DNA of 64,000 nucleotides from Elusimicrobiota bacterium (GTDB lineage Bacteria; Elusimicrobiota; Elusimicrobia; UBA1565): contig JBAZVI010000009.1 of assembly GCA_041660925.1 (NCBI GenBank), positions 1-64,000 on the forward strand. The letters run 5' to 3'. The notes beneath the pieces are model-generated. The model was not told the origin of the DNA, searched no databases, and worked only from the letters and a program-made list of their open reading frames with translations. A program made the position numbers and the translations under genes. Shown here one piece after another: positions 8,808 through 17,505 of this stretch; position 1 is the first letter of the stretch, and each line of letters begins with the position of its first letter.

Positions 8808-9941
8808 CTACTTTTTCTCCTTCTCGCGCTTCTCCTTCTGCGCCGGGACGGTGAAGTAGAACGTCGCTCCCTGCCCCAGGCCCGGCGACTCCACCCAGAT
8901 GCGGCCGCCGTGGCTCTGGAGGATCTCCTTGGAGATGGAGAGCCCGAGGCCGAGGCGGCCCTGGTTCCCGCCGCTCGTCTGATAGAAGCTCTCGAAGATC
9001 TTCTGCAGGTCCGCCGGTGCGATGCCCTCGCCGGTGTCGCGGACCGCGAACTGGACCTCCGTGCCCTTGGACTCGACGAGGAGGGTGACGGCCCCCCCCT
9101 TCGAAGTGTGGCGCAGCGCGTTCTCGAGCAGGTTGTTGACCACCTGGCTCAGGCGCCGTCGGTCGGCCTCGATGGTCGGCAGCGACGGGGAGATCTCCGC
9201 TTTGAGCGTGATGCCGCGCTGCTGCGCCTTCGCCTGCGGTCCGCCGAGGAGCTCCTCGACGAGCTTCGCGGGCGCGAGCGGGGTCTTCTCGAGGCGGAAC
9301 TTGCCCTGCTCGATCGAGGCCCAGTCCACGAGGTCCTCGATGAGACGCGAGAGCTGCGAGATCCCGCTCGAGATGTAGTTGATCCGCTTCTTCTGCTCCT
9401 CGGTCGGCTTGAGGCTCTGCTGGAGCATCTCGAAGGAGACCTGGAGCGTCATCAGCGAGTTGGAGAGGTCGTGCGACGACATCGAGAGGAACTTCGACTT
9501 CATGTTCGAGAGGTAGAGGAGCTGCTCGTTGGCGCGGCGAAGGTCCTCGACGAGCCGCTTCTTGTCCTGCTGGAGGCGGAGGTTCTCGATGGCCTTGGAG
9601 ATGACGCGCTTGAGGTGGTCGAAGTCCACGGGCTTCACGTGGAAGTCGTAGACCGACTCCTGGATGGCCTTGAGCGCCGTGTCCAGCGAGGCGTGCGCCG
9701 TCAGCATCAGGATCTGGCTGTCGGTGTTGACCTTGCGGATCTGGCGGATGACCTCGATACCCGTCGAATCGGGGAGGTTGTAGTCCATGAGGATGACGTC
9801 GAAGAAGTCGGTGACGACCGCCTTCATCGCCTCCCCGCCGGAACCGGCCTCCGCGACGGTGTAGCCCTCGAGCTCGAGGTTGTCGCGGATGCTCTCGCGC
9901 AGGTGCGCGTCGTCGTCGACACAAAGGATCTTGGCGTTCAT
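8808..9941 (-). CDS. Receiver-histidine kinase hybrid, soluble
   Basis: 377 residues. An N-terminal receiver domain (1-120; D9-D11, phospho-acceptor D53, K103) is joined by a helix to a histidine kinase core. The H-box is SSHDLSNSL with H157. It lacks the usual Pro of HELRTP, so dimerisation or phosphatase behaviour may differ. The ATPase domain has the N-box NNLLENALRH, DTGEG and GRLGLGLSIS. There is no membrane segment. A receiver before the kinase suggests a phosphorelay intermediate switched on by another kinase, most simply the Cache kinase whose stop it overlaps by 4 bp (ATGA). The Lys/Glu-rich tail (QKEKREKEKK) is unstructured. Confidence 0.9.
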   Translation of the reverse strand: MNAKILCVDDDAHLRESIRDNLELEGYTVAEAGSGGEAMKAVVTDFFDVILMDYNLPDSTGIEVIRQIRKVNTDSQILMLTAHASLDTALKAIQESVYDFHVKPVDFDHLKRVISKAIENLRLQQDKKRLVEDLRRANEQLLYLSNMKSKFLSMSSHDLSNSLMTLQVSFEMLQQSLKPTEEQKKRINYISSGISQLSRLIEDLVDWASIEQGKFRLEKTPLAPAKLVEELLGGPQAKAQQRGITLKAEISPSLPTIEADRRRLSQVVNNLLENALRHTSKGGAVTLLVESKGTEVQFAVRDTGEGIAPADLQKIFESFYQTSGGNQGRLGLGLSISKEILQSHGGRIWVESPGLGQGATFYFTVPAQKEKREKEKK

Positions 9942-11959
9942 GAAGTGGGTCTCGTCTGGGTCTGCGGGATGACGCGCGCGCTCTCCGGAGCGGGCGCGGG
10001 AGAAGGAGCGGGCGCGGGGGGCGGCGCCGCGGGAGCGCCGGCGGAGCCCTGGGAGGGCGCGGGGTTCGCGCCCTTGTTGGCCAGCGGCAGGAAGATCTTG
10101 AAGGTCGTGCCCTTCCCGACCGTGCTTTCGACGTCGACCTTGCCTTGATGACGATCGATGACCTTGCGCACGACGGCGAGCCCGAGGCCCGTGCCGCGGG
10201 CCTTGGTCGTGAAGAACGGGGCGAACACCTTCTCGAGGATGTCGGGCGGGATGCCGCTGCCGGTGTCGGAGACGTCGACGCGCACCCACTCGCGGTCGAC
10301 GACCTCGCTGGTCAGCGTCACCCGGCCGCCGTTGGGCATGACCTCGACGCCGTTGCCGATGAGGTTGCGCAGCGCCTGACGCATCTCGTCCTGGTCGATG
10401 TCGACGATGGGGTCGCGCGCGTCGAGGTTCTTGACGATCTCGATGTGCGAGGGGAAGGGGTAGATCGAGAGCAGCTCGTCGAGGAAATGATTGAGCGACA
10501 TGACCTCGCACTTCATCTCGCGGCTGCGCGAGTAGGTGAGGATCTCGCTGATGATGCTGTTGGCCTGCTTGATCTCGCTCTCGATGATCGAGATGTGCTT
10601 CTCGACCTTGGGGTCCGTGGGGACGCCGGACTTCGCCAGCTTGGTCTTGATGAAGAAGGTCGAATTGTTGATGACGGCCAGAGGGTTGCGGATCTCATGG
10701 CCGACGACCGAGGCCATCTGTCCGATCGCGGCGAGCCGCTCCTTCTTGATGAGCTCGTCCTGGGCGGCCTTGAGCTCGCGGGTGCGCGCTTCGACGCGCT
10801 TCTCGAGGAACTTCGTGAACTTCTCGAGCTCCTCCTTCGCGTGCACGAGCTCCCCCGTCTTCTCCTTGAGGGAATCGCTCATCTGCACGAAGGACTGGGC
10901 GAGGTCGCCGATCTCGTCGTTGGTGGTGATCATCTCCGGCAGGTCCTCGAACTGCCCGGCCTTGAGGCGGTCGGCGGCCTGCTTGAGCGCGCGGATGGGC
11001 TGGGTGATGTGGCTGGCGACGGCCAGCGAGAGCAGGATGGTCACCCCGATGACCCAGAAGATGACGCGGTAGATCTGCCGGCGCATCTCGTGGGCGGCGA
11101 GGTAGGCGGTCTCGAGCGGCTGCTGGATGTAGACGGCCCAGCCCAGGTCCTTGACGATGGCGTAGGAGCCGAGCACGGCGGTGCCGTCCTTGAGCTCGAT
11201 GCGCCCCCCGCCCTTCTCGGAGACCTGCGTCGTGATGACGTCGAGGATCTCCTTGGGCATGCGGGCGTTCTGGCGCCAGGCCTCGCTGGGGTTGGAGTGC
11301 GCGACGAGGAAGCCGTCGACGGCGACGACGCTGGCCTCCATGCGGCTCTTCTCGGGGAACTGCTGGTGGAGCATCTGGGAGAGGCCGTTGAGCGAGATCT
11401 TTCCGACGAGCACGCCCTTGCGCTGGAGCGCGCCCGCGAGCGCGGGGTTGGTCTCGCGGATGAGGACGGCGATGGTCAGCGTCGGGTAGAGGCCCTGGAA
11501 GCGCTCGAGCGCGCCGACGTACTCGCCGGCCTGCTGGGCGATCTGGAAGGAGGTCTGCTCGGAGAAGTCGCGCATCTCGGGCTCGGGTCCGAGGAAGCGC
11601 CCCATGCGCAGCGTCTCCTTGCCGTTGAGGTCGAAGACCGAGAGCTCGAGGAAGGCGGCATGCTGCTGCATGACGCGGTTGAGGTGCCGCTGCTGCTGGA
11701 CCGGGTCCATCGTCGAGAACCCTTCCAGGCGCGAGGCGACCGCGAGCACGTTCTTGAAGGTCGTGATGTAGTTGTAGACGGTCTCGGAGAAGCCGACGGC
11801 CTGGGACTCCTGGTTCCGGATCGATTCTTCCTTGAGGACGTTCTGGGAGATGGTGACGAGCTGCCACCCCACCACCGCGATGGGCGCGATGGAGATCATG
11901 AGGAACCAGAAGATGAACTTATAGGCGAGTCTTCCCCGCCGGACGGCCGTCGACGCCAT
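9938..11959 (-). CDS. Membrane sensor histidine kinase (Cache-like sensor, HAMP, HisKA, HATPase)
   Basis: 673 residues. TM1 (about 13-33), a large extracytoplasmic sensor domain of Cache type (about 35-295), TM2 (about 298-318), HAMP, a coiled coil (about 370-405), HisKA with H421 (GHEIRNPL), and the ATPase with NLIGNGVEVM, DTGSGIPPD and GTGLGLAVV. The C-terminal 45 residues are a Pro/Ala-rich tail. An AGGAG ribosome site precedes the ATG. It probably senses a small extracellular ligand and passes phosphate to receivers encoded on either side. The ligand cannot be told from sequence. Confidence 0.92.
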   Translation of the reverse strand: MASTAVRRGRLAYKFIFWFLMISIAPIAVVGWQLVTISQNVLKEESIRNQESQAVGFSETVYNYITTFKNVLAVASRLEGFSTMDPVQQQRHLNRVMQQHAAFLELSVFDLNGKETLRMGRFLGPEPEMRDFSEQTSFQIAQQAGEYVGALERFQGLYPTLTIAVLIRETNPALAGALQRKGVLVGKISLNGLSQMLHQQFPEKSRMEASVVAVDGFLVAHSNPSEAWRQNARMPKEILDVITTQVSEKGGGRIELKDGTAVLGSYAIVKDLGWAVYIQQPLETAYLAAHEMRRQIYRVIFWVIGVTILLSLAVASHITQPIRALKQAADRLKAGQFEDLPEMITTNDEIGDLAQSFVQMSDSLKEKTGELVHAKEELEKFTKFLEKRVEARTRELKAAQDELIKKERLAAIGQMASVVGHEIRNPLAVINNSTFFIKTKLAKSGVPTDPKVEKHISIIESEIKQANSIISEILTYSRSREMKCEVMSLNHFLDELLSIYPFPSHIEIVKNLDARDPIVDIDQDEMRQALRNLIGNGVEVMPNGGRVTLTSEVVDREWVRVDVSDTGSGIPPDILEKVFAPFFTTKARGTGLGLAVVRKVIDRHQGKVDVESTVGKGTTFKIFLPLANKGANPAPSQGSAGAPAAPPPAPAPSPAPAPESARVIPQTQTRPTS

Positions 11960-11998
11960 GGCCCTCTCCTACGATGTCGGACCGACGTCCTTCAGCGG

Positions 11999-12379
11999 CT
12001 AGGCGCGCCCCCGGGAGAGCAGCTGGCGGATGCGGACCGTCAGCTCCTGCAGGTCGAAGGGCTTGGTGATGTATTCGTCCGCGCCGAGCTGGAAGCCCTG
12101 TGTCTTCTCCTCCGCGGAGAGGAAGCGCCCGGTCATCATGATGAGGATGGTCTCCCGGGAGTCCTTGCGCAGAGTCTGGAGGATCTGGAAGCCGCTGGAA
12201 TCGGGCAGCTGGATGTCCATGATGACGACCTTCGGCTTGTGCTTGCGGGCGGCGTCGATGCCGTCCTTCGCCGTGGCCGCCTGGACGCACTCGAAGCCCT
12301 CCATGTCGAGGACCTCGGCGAGGCTCTCACTGAGATGGGCGTCGTCGTCGATGATCAGGAGCTTCGTGGCGGCGTTCAT
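11999..12379 (-). CDS. Stand-alone receiver domain protein
   Basis: 126 residues forming one receiver domain: acidic cluster D11-D13, phospho-acceptor D55 (VVIMDIQLPD), T/K switch region MMTG and K106 (YITKPF). There is no output domain. It starts 1 nt after the stop of the OmpR-type gene and lies 39 bp before the Cache kinase. Its length and position suggest a CheY-like shuttle in a phosphorelay between the kinase and the receiver-kinase hybrid. Confidence 0.9.
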   Translation of the reverse strand: MNAATKLLIIDDDAHLSESLAEVLDMEGFECVQAATAKDGIDAARKHKPKVVIMDIQLPDSSGFQILQTLRKDSRETILIMMTGRFLSAEEKTQGFQLGADEYITKPFDLQELTVRIRQLLSRGRA

Positions 12380-12380
12380 G

Positions 12381-13193
12381 TCAGACCTCCGACCCCGGCG
12401 GGATGAGCTTATAGCCGACGCACGGCACGGTCGTGATGAGCTTCGCGGCCTTGCCGAGCTTCTCGCGCAGGCGCCGCACGTGGACGTCCACGGTGCGCGG
12501 CGAGCCGAAGTAGTTGTAGCCCCAGACGCGTTCGATGAGGTAGGGCCGGCTGAGCACCCGGTTGGGGGAGCTCAGGAAGACGTAGAGCAGATCGAGCTCC
12601 TTGGAGGTGAGCGGCACGTTCTTGCCGCTGACCTTGAGGGTGTAGCTCGTGAGGTTGAGCTCGATGGGCCCCATGCGGACGACCTCTTCCTGGGGCTTGG
12701 TCAGGACGCGGCTGAGCACGGCCTTGACGCGGGCCAGGCACTCGGCCACGTCCTGGTCGAGGGAGAGGCACTCGTCGGCGCCGGCCTGGAAGAAGGCCAG
12801 GCGCAGCGAGGTCTTCGAGCCCCCGGCCGCCGCGCCGGCGAAGGCCGGAGCCGTGGCGCGCGCGGGCTGGCCCGGCGAGCCGTACGCGGGCAGGCGCCGC
12901 AGCAGCACGGGGTCGTTGCCCGAGGAAGGCGCCGCCACGGGGTCCACGAGGGCCACGATGGGGAGCTGCCGCGTCGGTCCGCGGGAGCGCAGCGTCTTGA
13001 CGAGCGCGAGCCCGTCCTCGTCGGTGAGGGTCTGTCCGACGAGCAGCAGGTCGCAGCCGCGCTGCGCGAGCAGGCCGTGCACCTCCTTGGCCCGCTGCAC
13101 GACGGTGAGGACGTAGCCGTTGCGGCTGAGCGTCTCCAGCAGCACGCCGGCCCGGTTCGGGTCGCGCGCGGCGCAGACGATGTTGACTCTCAT
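12381..13193 (-). CDS. Atypical OmpR-family regulator with a degenerate receiver
   Basis: 270 residues. The C-terminal winged helix (about 168-268) is clear: LTSKELDLLYVFLSSPNRVL and TVDVHVRRLREKLG. The N-terminal receiver-like fold lacks the key acids: the phospho-acceptor position is G53 (DLLLVGQTLTDEDG) and the acidic pair is replaced by ARDP. A Pro/Ala/Gly-rich insert of about 40 residues interrupts the fold near 95-130. It probably binds DNA without Asp phosphorylation. Its start overlaps the stop of the upstream membrane gene (ATGA), with GGGGA as ribosome site. Confidence 0.88.
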   Translation of the reverse strand: MRVNIVCAARDPNRAGVLLETLSRNGYVLTVVQRAKEVHGLLAQRGCDLLLVGQTLTDEDGLALVKTLRSRGPTRQLPIVALVDPVAAPSSGNDPVLLRRLPAYGSPGQPARATAPAFAGAAAGGSKTSLRLAFFQAGADECLSLDQDVAECLARVKAVLSRVLTKPQEEVVRMGPIELNLTSYTLKVSGKNVPLTSKELDLLYVFLSSPNRVLSRPYLIERVWGYNYFGSPRTVDVHVRRLREKLGKAAKLITTVPCVGYKLIPPGSEV

Positions 13194-13612
13194 TCCCCTT
13201 CCGCTTGCCCGCCTTCGAACTCCACCGTGATCCCGCCGAGGGTGCCGCCGAAGAAGTTGTAGAGGGCCGCGACCACGAGCACGAGCGCGTCCATGAGCAC
13301 CATGTAGAGCACGGTGAACAGGAGCGTCGAGAGCAGCTTCATGGGCAGCGACATGTCGGCGGTCTGCATGTTGGGCATCAGGACGAAGGTGACCAGCCCG
13401 CCGAAGAGGCCGAGGCAGCCCAGCACGAGGGAGAGGGCCGGCTTGGCGGCGAGAAGGACGCCCACGGCCATCGCCAGAGCGCCCACGCCCGCGATGAGCA
13501 TGTTGCCCTTGGTGTAGCCGAACATGGCGATGACGGCGCCGATGATGGCGACCGCGAGGACGACGGGGCTGGCCTTCCAGAACGGATCGATGCGGCGGAT
13601 GTTATAGCTCAT
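13190..13612 (-). CDS. Small four-helix membrane protein of unknown function
   Basis: 140 residues with four predicted membrane segments (about 14-32, 37-56, 60-80 and 93-120) and an acidic tail (EFEGGQAEGE). It resembles no family I can name. It is the first gene of the signalling operon and is translationally coupled to the atypical OmpR regulator, so it may sense membrane state or sequester that regulator. This is inference from position. The ATG has GGGGGAA upstream. Confidence 0.75.
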   Translation of the reverse strand: MSYNIRRIDPFWKASPVVLAVAIIGAVIAMFGYTKGNMLIAGVGALAMAVGVLLAAKPALSLVLGCLGLFGGLVTFVLMPNMQTADMSLPMKLLSTLLFTVLYMVLMDALVLVVAALYNFFGGTLGGITVEFEGGQAEGE

Positions 13613-13632
13613 ATTCCCCCGGAACGAGGATG

Positions 13633-13661
13633 TTCTGCCTGCGCCTGTTTTTAGCAGTTAA
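13633..13661 (-). promoter_or_regulatory. Weak promoter candidate for the signalling operon
   Basis: Within the 110-bp gap before the operon, TTGCGG followed after 17 nt by TAAAAA reads on the minus strand. The gap also holds AT-rich boxes (TATATA near 13690) that could serve instead. No terminator with a clear T-run is visible for the gene ending at 13723. Confidence 0.25.
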
Positions 13662-13722
13662 TCGCCCGTTCCGCAAGAGGGCTATAAGGATGTATATAGG
13701 CGCCCCCAGCCCCCGGAAACGC

Positions 13723-14859
13723 CTAAACCATGGGCATGCCGGGGGAACCGGCCTTCTTGGGCTCGAAGAGGATGAGCGTCCGGCGCAGCTCCCCCTCCTC
13801 CTCGAGGTGGACGGCGCGGACGTGGCAGGCCTCCTGGCGGAACATCGTGTCGGTCTCGACGACCTGGTTGGGACGGTCGAGGGCGACGCCGACCAGGCGC
13901 AGGACGTCCTGCTGCTGGCTGTCGATGACGTCGAGGAGGTGCAGGCGCGCGTTGGGGTCGCTCGTCGCGGCGACCGGGAAGTTGGTGTAGAGGACGGTGT
14001 TGTCCTCGTCGACGACGATGGCCCGGTGCGCCTTGGCGACGATCGTCGTGAGGATGGACTGCCACCAGCGCTGCTCGGCCACGCCGCGCTGCTTCTCGCG
14101 CACCATCGTGTTCGCCCGGTCGGCCTTCACCTTCTGCAGGAAGACCGCGACCACTCCGGCGACGTCTCCCACCTCGTCCTTCCGGGGCGGGAACTTGAGG
14201 TCGAGGTTCTTGAAGGAGATGGCCTCGACGGCGTCGCGCAGGTGGAGCAGGGGGTTGATCACGAAATGGTGGAGGAAGAAATAGAGCGGGATGCCGAGCA
14301 GGAACAGCACGCCGATGGCGCCGAGCACGTACTTGCGCATCGCCTGCCCGATGACCTCCTGCACGCTCTCGCGCGAGACCTGCATGTCCACGATGCCCAC
14401 GACCTCCCCGCGCACGGCCAGGGGGATCGCGATCTCGTAGAGCGGCTGGCCCGGGACGGCCCGGACCTTCGGGGTCTTCGAGAGGTAGGCCTGCTCGACG
14501 GAATCGGTGGGCAGCGGGATGGCCTTGGTGAACTCGTCGAAAGGCTTGCCGATGTAGTTGGGGTCCTTGAACCAGCGCACCTCGCCGTAGCGGTTGAAGT
14601 AGACGAGCGCCGCGACGCGCTCGTCCTTGGCGATGCCCTCGCTGACGATCTGGTACTCCTCCATCTTGATCGAGCTCTGGCGCTCGCTCAAGCCGCGGAT
14701 GAGCTGATAGGCCTGCGCTTTGACCAGGTCGATGGCCTCCTGCTTGAGCTTCTCGTCGAAAGTCCACTTGAACAGGTTGTAGTAGAAGATGCCGCCGAGG
14801 CACATGACGTAGATGCCGATGGAGAGGTACCAGAGGAACCACTTGGTCGCGAGCTTCAT
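13723..14859 (-). CDS. Membrane sensor-like protein with HAMP and PAS-like regions, no kinase
   Basis: 378 residues. TM1 (about 10-30), an extracytoplasmic sensor region (about 35-185) similar to single-Cache sensors (DPNYIGKPFDEF, PLYEIAIPLAVRGEVVGIVDM), TM2 (about 190-212) and a HAMP-like linker. A C-terminal PAS-like domain (about 270-375) includes HRAIVVDEDNTVLYTNFP. There are no histidine kinase, GGDEF or methyl-accepting motifs. It is the last gene of the Tad-pilus run, overlapping a TPR gene by ATGA. It may report an external signal to the pilus machinery, or act with a separate kinase. Confidence 0.75.
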   Translation of the reverse strand: MKLATKWFLWYLSIGIYVMCLGGIFYYNLFKWTFDEKLKQEAIDLVKAQAYQLIRGLSERQSSIKMEEYQIVSEGIAKDERVAALVYFNRYGEVRWFKDPNYIGKPFDEFTKAIPLPTDSVEQAYLSKTPKVRAVPGQPLYEIAIPLAVRGEVVGIVDMQVSRESVQEVIGQAMRKYVLGAIGVLFLLGIPLYFFLHHFVINPLLHLRDAVEAISFKNLDLKFPPRKDEVGDVAGVVAVFLQKVKADRANTMVREKQRGVAEQRWWQSILTTIVAKAHRAIVVDEDNTVLYTNFPVAATSDPNARLHLLDVIDSQQQDVLRLVGVALDRPNQVVETDTMFRQEACHVRAVHLEEEGELRRTLILFEPKKAGSPGMPMV

Positions 14860-15233
14860 TTCCCTTGCCCCGACGGATAGAGCCCGTCGATGCGGCTCAG
14901 GCCCGCGGCGCAGTCCGCGTTCTCCGGCGCGGCGTCGACGCAGGCCTTCCACTCGTCGCGGGCCTTGGCGTAGTCGCCGCGCTGGTAGGCGAGGAGCCCG
15001 TCGTTCCAGTGCTGCGCCGCGGTCCGGTCGTCGGCCGGGGCCGGCGCAGGCGCGGGCGTGAAGGCCGGAGCGGCGGCCGCCGGCTTCTCCGCCGCGGGCG
15101 GGCCGTCGAGCGAGCCGTCGTGGATGACGCGCGAGCCGACGCGCAGGCCGACGACGAGGGCGACCGCCGTGAGGACGGCGAAGCCGGCGGTGGCGTACCA
15201 GATCCCCCTGGGCAGGCTCCCCTCCCCGCTCAC
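14856..15233 (-). CDS. Membrane-anchored TPR protein with a Pro/Ala linker
   Basis: 125 residues. One membrane anchor (about 10-33), a Pro/Ala-rich linker (about 45-68) and a C-terminal TPR-like unit (HWNDGLLAYQRGDYAKARDE) with two cysteines, C93 and C102. That unit is a close copy of the C-terminus of the protein encoded just upstream. Start is GTG overlapping the upstream TGA (GTGA). It probably assists assembly of the Tad pilus as a scaffold, in the way TadD-type TPR lipoproteins do, but no direct family match is claimed. Confidence 0.75.
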   Translation of the reverse strand: MSGEGSLPRGIWYATAGFAVLTAVALVVGLRVGSRVIHDGSLDGPPAAEKPAAAAPAFTPAPAPAPADDRTAAQHWNDGLLAYQRGDYAKARDEWKACVDAAPENADCAAGLSRIDGLYPSGQGK

Positions 15234-16597
15234 GGTCCGCCTCCGTAGGTCTGGTCGATGCGCTGCAGGCCCGCCGAGCAGTCGGAGTTGGAGGGATCGA
15301 ACTGGGTGCAGAGGCGCCATTCGTCGCGCGCCTTCGTGTAGTCGCCCTTCTGGTAGGAGACGAGCCCCTGGTTCCAGTGCTTGATGGCGGTCTTCTTGTT
15401 CTCCTCGTTGCTCGGCGCGGGCGCCGCGGTCTTGGCGGCCTCGTCGGCGGAGGGTTCGGCGCTGAGCTTCTTCTTCGAGGCCTCCTCCTCCTCGCGGCGC
15501 TTGGCGTCCTCCTCCTCCTCCTTGCGGCGGCGCTCCTCGTCGGCGGCGGCGCGCTTGGCGTCCTCGGCCTTGCGTTTGCGGAGGTCGGCGTCCTTCTGCA
15601 TCTGCTCCTTGGCCCGGGCGATGAGGAGGTTGGCGCGGCGCGGGTCGTAGCCGTAGTCGACGGCCTTGTTCCAGGACTCCACGGCCTTCTTGTACTGCTT
15701 GTCCTTGTAGCTCTCGCGGCCCTCGGCCACGTGCTGGTTGGCGATCTCGAGCTTGATCTCGCCGATGAGCTTCTGGGCCTTGGCCTCGCCGGGCTCGATC
15801 TGGAGCACCTCGTCGAGGAGCTTGAGCGCGCCCTCGCTCTGCCCCTGCCCGTAGAGGCCGAGCGCCTGCTGGAGCTTGTCGTTGGCTTCCTGCCGCCGCA
15901 GCTCCGACTCGACGCGGGAGATGGTGGCCACGAGGCGCGGGTACTTGGGATTGAGGACGAGCGCCGAGTACCACTGGTCGAGGGCCTCGCGCATGCGGTG
16001 GAGCTGATAGGCCTTCTGCCCCCGCCGGAAGTGCTCGTCGGCCAGCTCGCTGCGCGTCTTGCGCAGCCAATAGCGGGCCTTGAGGTTGCCGGGGGCGAGC
16101 TTCACGGCCTCCTCCCAGCGCTGGGAGGCCTCGACGAGCCGGCCCTGCCGGTAGAGGGCCATGCCCTCCTCGAAGCGGTCCTCGACGAGGCGCCGCTCGG
16201 AGAGCCGGGCTTTGGGAGCTCCGTCGAGCTCGATGGAGGCCCGGTGGAGTATGGCCGCGTCCTGGAAGGCCGGGTCCATCGCGAGGATCTTCGCGGTGAG
16301 CTCGCGCGAGCCGTCGAAATCGCCCTGCCGGTAGAGCTCGTAGGCGTTCTCGTAGACGGTGCGCAGCAGCCGGTGCATCATCCGCGACTTCTCGAGCTGG
16401 ATCGTGTAGAGGTACTTCTTCTTCGCCTCGTTGGTGCTGAGCGTCCCGAGCTGGGTCTTGGAGAAGTCGAGGAAGAGCCCCTCGACGGTGGGCGCGGCGG
16501 CCTCGTCCTTCTTGGCCTGGGTCGGCGCGGCGAGGACCAGCGCGCAGAGCGCGGCCGCGGCGAACGTCCTCGAGAGCCTCCTCGTTTCGGGCGCCAT
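15230..16597 (-). CDS. Secreted TPR-repeat protein of the Tad locus
   Basis: 455 residues. Signal peptide (1-28, ending PTQA-KK), then several TPR-like repeats (about 75-325; AYELYRQGDFDGS, GMALYRQGRLVEAS, GQKAYQLHRMREAL, ALGLYGQGQSEGAL, GRESYKDKQYKKAV). A highly charged Lys/Glu/Arg coiled coil spans about 335-385 and a last TPR unit contains HWNQGLVSYQKGDYTKARDE. The start has a GAGAAG ribosome site 12 bp after tadC. The TPR array suggests a periplasmic scaffold for pilus assembly, comparable in role to TadD. Confidence 0.82.
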   Translation of the reverse strand: MAPETRRLSRTFAAAALCALVLAAPTQAKKDEAAAPTVEGLFLDFSKTQLGTLSTNEAKKKYLYTIQLEKSRMMHRLLRTVYENAYELYRQGDFDGSRELTAKILAMDPAFQDAAILHRASIELDGAPKARLSERRLVEDRFEEGMALYRQGRLVEASQRWEEAVKLAPGNLKARYWLRKTRSELADEHFRRGQKAYQLHRMREALDQWYSALVLNPKYPRLVATISRVESELRRQEANDKLQQALGLYGQGQSEGALKLLDEVLQIEPGEAKAQKLIGEIKLEIANQHVAEGRESYKDKQYKKAVESWNKAVDYGYDPRRANLLIARAKEQMQKDADLRKRKAEDAKRAAADEERRRKEEEEDAKRREEEEASKKKLSAEPSADEAAKTAAPAPSNEENKKTAIKHWNQGLVSYQKGDYTKARDEWRLCTQFDPSNSDCSAGLQRIDQTYGGGP

Positions 16598-16608
16598 GTC
16601 TTCTCTCG

Positions 16609-17502
16609 CTAGAAGCCGAGCCCTCCCTTCTGGAAGATGCTCATCGCCATCGGGGCGAGCATGAGGATGAACACCGTCGGGAAGATGAAGAGGAAGATCG
16701 GGATGAGCATCTTCGTCGACGCCTGCGCCGCGGCCTTCTCGGCGGCGTTGAGGCGCCGGAAGCGCATGTCCGCGGAGAAGTTGCGCAGCAGGTCGACGAG
16801 ACTGGTGCCGAGCTCGTCGGACTGGATGATGAGGCCGACGAAGCTGCGCACGTCCTGCAGGCCGGTGCGCATGGCCAGACGCCGCAGCGCGTCGCGCCGC
16901 GAGTAGCCCAGCGAGACCTCGTTGATGGTCTTCTCGATCTCCTGTTCCAGTTCGGTCTTCCTCGTCGCCGCGGCGATGATGCGGTCGAAGGCGCTCATGT
17001 AGTCGAGGCCCGACTCGATGGTGAGAGCCGCGAGGTCGACGAGCGCGGGGAAGCTGCGGATGATCTGGCGCTGGCGCTCCTGGATCTGGCCCTTGAAGAA
17101 CATCTCGGGCAGGAAGAAGGCGGCCGGTCCGACGATGACCGCGAGGACGACGCTCTCGGTCATGAAGTAGATGAAGCCCGTCGTCACCACCGCGCAAAGC
17201 TCCTTGTAGTGGAGGATCTGGAGCGGGTTGGGCTTCTCGGGCTTGCCCATGAGCATGTGCATCGTCTCCAGACGCGGCCCGAAGCGGGCCTGATGGACGA
17301 GGAAGAAGTCGATGCGCTCCAGGAGGCTGCCGTGCGGGTTGAGGTTCTCGAAGGGAGAGACCTCGCCCTGCTGCTTGCCGGCGATGCGCGCCAGCGAGCT
17401 CGGCTCCTCGACGGGCGGCGCGAAGATCCGCTGCACGAGCGTGAACACGGCCATGGAGCCGAGGAAGCCGATGACGAGGAGCGCGATCTGGTTCAGGTCC
17501 AT
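16609..17502 (-). CDS. tadC: Tad pilus inner-membrane protein TadC
   Basis: 297 residues, the usual size for TadC. The N-terminal membrane segment, a cytoplasmic stretch, a paired segment near 105-130 and the T2SSF core (about 145-275; FPALVDLAALTIESGLDYMS, GYSRRDALRRLAMRTGLQDV, LGTSLVDLLRNFSADMRFRR) are all present, with a final hydrophobic segment. With TadB it forms the inner-membrane platform that the TadA ATPase drives. It lies 3 bp after tadB. Confidence 0.92.
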   Translation of the reverse strand: MDLNQIALLVIGFLGSMAVFTLVQRIFAPPVEEPSSLARIAGKQQGEVSPFENLNPHGSLLERIDFFLVHQARFGPRLETMHMLMGKPEKPNPLQILHYKELCAVVTTGFIYFMTESVVLAVIVGPAAFFLPEMFFKGQIQERQRQIIRSFPALVDLAALTIESGLDYMSAFDRIIAAATRKTELEQEIEKTINEVSLGYSRRDALRRLAMRTGLQDVRSFVGLIIQSDELGTSLVDLLRNFSADMRFRRLNAAEKAAAQASTKMLIPIFLFIFPTVFILMLAPMAMSIFQKGGLGF

Positions 17503-17505
17503 GCC

